From NCBI RefSeq assembly GCF_046630445.1, contig NC_092338.1:154540001-154604000 (forward strand): a stretch of DNA of 64,000 bases. Reading direction: 5' to 3'. Source of the DNA: Rutidosis leptorrhynchoides. Its lineage: Eukaryota; Streptophyta; Magnoliopsida; Asterales; Asteraceae. The notes below the pieces were generated by a model, which had not been told where the DNA came from, did no database searches, and saw nothing but the letters and a program-made list of their open reading frames with translations. Made by a program: the position numbers and the translations under genes. Below, one piece after another: positions 61,504 through 64,000 of this stretch. Numbering within the stretch: the stretch's first letter is position 1; each line of letters starts with the position of its first letter.

Positions 61504-61869
61504 GTTGGTCTTAGCGAACCAGGTCTTGCATTAGTGTGTCTAACTGATAGTTGTTAGGATGCATTAGCGAGTCTGGACTTCGACCTTAGCTGCATATTAT
61601 AAGTATTGTTTGTCGTTCTTAGTGGAAAATTACTTGCTTATCATTCCTAAGTCTAGACACGACTTCCTGCACTTATTTGATAGATCGTGTACAGATAAAT
61701 TCATATCTTAGCGTATATGTTACTGTAGACTTTATCTGACACGTTTCCTTAATTCTCTCCGTCATCTACGAGATCTTCTGTACTATGCATAGATATTCTA
61801 TGTAATTAGAATATCATTCGATATCCGAAATTCATTTCATACCAAAAACTCTTTATCCAACCGAGCAAA

Positions 61870-62374
61870 ATGGAACTCACAATTAGTTCAAGCCTCTCGG
61901 ATTCCGATATGGAGTCCCACTCCAGAAGCAGCATCACCAGAATAAATCAACCAATCAGCCGTCCCCAATTCATCTGATGGGTTCGTAGTCGACTTAATCA
62001 ATGGAGACACAAAGAAGGCGATCCTTTCCACCAACCGTATTCACCTCTGGGTGAAGAACCTGAAGCACTTACCGGCGAACCTGTCCGAAACACCATTTAG
62101 CCTCATCTCCAGGATAACTCGTCACGATTATCTTCTATCTAAAATTCTAAACCTTATTCATCCACTCGTTTCGACCGACAATCATCCCGGAATAATAGAA
62201 GAAGTCAACGAACTTCGCGCTCGAGTCGTAGCTTTGGAGAATATGGTGCAAAGTTTACAAGCACCAGCAGCATCACCGACACCAATAGTACCACCAGCAT
62301 CGGCACCAGTATCATCAATAACACAAGCCTCAACATCACACACCTCAATATCACCATCTAAACTTCAAGTATGA
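61870..62374 (+). pseudogene. gag-like remnant of element D
   Basis: An ATG at 61870 is followed by TGA at 61975-61977, at the same codon context (Pro-Gln-Phe-Ile-stop) as in C. A two-base loss near 62095 relative to C shifts frame. From 62051 a 107-codon frame covers the helical and coiled-coil part (EEVNELRARVVALENMVQSL) and the Ala/Pro/Ser tail to TGA 62372-62374. No pol follows in the 1.6 kb visible. Confidence 0.5.
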
Positions 62375-62462
62375 TCTCCGTTCTACATATCGTTCTACAT
62401 CGATTATCTTCGATCTACGTATCGTTCTACCTCATTAATCTTCGTTCGACATGATGATTATG

Positions 62463-62486
62463 TAATCTCTAATGTTTTAGAGATCA
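62463..62486 (+). other. Conserved stem-loop (element D)
   Basis: Arms TAATCTCTA and TAGAGATCA (one mismatch at the next-to-last base) enclose a short T-rich loop. It occurs about 90 bp after the gag-like stop, as in C. Confidence 0.5.
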
Positions 62487-62645
62487 TGTAATCTATTACT
62501 AACGATAAATCAAATGAGTTTAATATCTTATTGACTTATTAAATCCATGATTACGTCTGAAGAAAATATATATGTAAGTATATTTTCATAAAGATTGTAA
62601 CTAAAAATTCTTTTGTACAAACTGTTAATCGTGAAAATATTTTAA

Positions 62646-62662
62646 TGGGTAGGTAATACCCG
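62646..62662 (+). other. Internal palindrome (element D)
   Basis: TGGGTAGGTAATACCCG differs from C's copy by its first base. Confidence 0.45.
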
Positions 62663-64000
62663 AGAAATATTTAGATTTCACATTAATAAGTTACACTGTA
62701 CATTCTTCAAATCTGATTCAACAGTCATTTACTATCCTACTTACATCTACAAAGATACGAATCCGTTCACTTCAGAATAATCATTTTCATTCAATTTCAT
62801 ATTTGGATTTTGACCTATCAGAATCCAACAAGTGGCATAATGAAGAAAACATTGGACAAAATAAAAAGTGTTAGAAACAAACAAATTAACTATGAGAAAT
62901 TTCGTTAAGTATCCACGCTAACTGTTCCTAGCTAATTGATCCCAGCTAACTGTTAATTCCGTATTACATCGCAATTTACATTCTCGTAATTTACATTCTC
63001 GCAATTTTATTTATCGTCATTTAATTGCTGTTATCTACTTTTACGCACTTTATATCGGGACACATGTACACAATACGTCGGATTAATTCTGAGACAATAT
63101 GTTGTACACGGGTCACGATACGTATTAATTAATTCGAATATTATATATATTAAATTATATATGAATGCATTGGACTATTGGACAATTGGACTATTGGACT
63201 GCTAACTTTGGACAATTAAAATGAATTAAAATATTGATTATAATATATGAAACTAAACAATTCTTCAAGTTTGCCACTTGATTTCATCTTAAACCTCATT
63301 CGAATCTTGACGATTCCAATCCATGTTCAAATTTTTCATGATTCTTGAAAACTCCTCGATCGAGAGGATGAACCAGCCGCACTTCATCTACGGAAGAAAA
63401 GATTGATGCATATAGTTACGCACCTGAAAAACTCTCGAAAACTAAGTAAACGTTTGACACGTAGCTGTGCTAATTCCTTTAGCGTTATTATTACCCAAAA
63501 TAACTTTACAATCCCTTCTCAAGGTAGCTAATTTTGTCACAGCTCCAGCCAGTTAACTTCGACTCTTCGTTTGAAACAACATTATTGTTACCGGGGAACC
63601 TTTTATATTCTACCATATTACCATCAACGTTTAATCAGTTAAAAACATAATTCTCCTGAAACCATCTCGGTTTGATAACCAATGATCCAGATCCGCTAAC
63701 TTTGAAAGTGTTGACGAAGCAGCATGTTGTAGATGGTCTTAATGGCCAAAAGTTGATGATAAAGAATGAAGTGTTGGAAACGCTCAACAGAAAATTGATA
63801 CTTGAAAACAAATGGAGCAAACCATGAAGGAGACTGTGGACAAATCACAAGGAGTAAACATGTACTTAACGAATACCAGACGATTCAATACCTGACGAAA
63901 TCTCCAGCGACTATCTTGCTTCCTACCTATTTCAATTCTTTGCAGAAAAAGTTTCTGCATCACCATTAAATTTCAAGTACTTTAGAAATTCTAAGATATC
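62663..64000 (+). other. Element D internal non-coding region (to the window end)
   Basis: Similar in order to 3415-5080 of element C. It contains the antisense zinc-knuckle-like relic near 63500-63560 and no supported coding frame. Confidence 0.5.

Larger units (their letters stand above)
57688..64000 (+). mobile_element. Element D: non-autonomous LTR retrotransposon, right end outside the window
   Basis: It has a 5' LTR 57688-61489, a tRNA-Met primer site at 61492 and an internal region resembling that of C in the same order (gag-like frame, stem-loop, palindrome, long non-coding part). It interrupts element E, and GAATG (57683-57687) is the expected left target copy. Confidence 0.78.

Overview
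The window is plant nuclear DNA made almost entirely of nested transposable elements. I found no host gene that I could support. AT-rich composition, Athila-type Ty3/gypsy elements with a tRNA-Asp primer site, Ty1/copia, PIF/Harbinger, MULE and LINE fragments all point to a eudicot. The style of the LTRs that begin TGTGACGACCCG makes me think of Asteraceae, but that is only an impression.

Left nest (1-46711). A 3' piece of a PIF/Harbinger transposase (46358-46711, +) was hit by a Ty1/copia element (visible at 10894-11493 and 44972-46357, +). Two insertions then split the copia element. The first is non-autonomous LTR element C (+; internal region 2209-5975, 3' LTR 5976-10893, 5' LTR only partly in the window at 1-2208). 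The second is Athila element A (11494-44971, minus; target duplication GCGTT), which landed inside the copia reverse transcriptase. A was itself hit by a second Athila element, B (14016-31273, minus; target duplication CTATC). B looks young and intact. Its 1986-bp LTRs appear identical by eye, its gag-pol frame is open over 1868 codons, and it carries a small zinc-knuckle ORF and a spliced ATHILA ORF1-type gene in the env position. A has the same layout but is broken by several stops and a poly-C frameshift.

Middle (46712-49827). This holds a MULE transposase fragment, a 5'-truncated LINE tail with a 12-bp target duplication, and a broken PIF/Harbinger transposase on the minus strand.

Right nest (49828-64000). 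An LTR fragment (G, minus) interrupts the second Harbinger gene. It is cut by element E (minus; LTR 50289-54171, internal region to about 57687), which is cut in turn by element D (+; LTR 57688-61489, tRNA-Met primer site, internal region running off the window). C, D, E and G belong to one family with long LTRs and no pol. In C and D the gag-like frame carries the same stop codon.

Most interesting signal. A and B are about 97% identical in pol and flanking DNA, but differ strongly in a cassette around ORF1 and in the LTR promoter. In both elements a pair of 13-17 bp near-palindromes built on GCGASTCGC sits 22-23 bp upstream of the LTR TATA box, recurs 144-158 bp before the ORF1 start codon, and recurs in the gag-pol leader. 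The outer arms have changed together (CCAT/ATGG in B, CTCC/GGAG in A), so the dyad is kept while the sequence changes. I infer a promoter-operator that may couple LTR and ORF1 expression.
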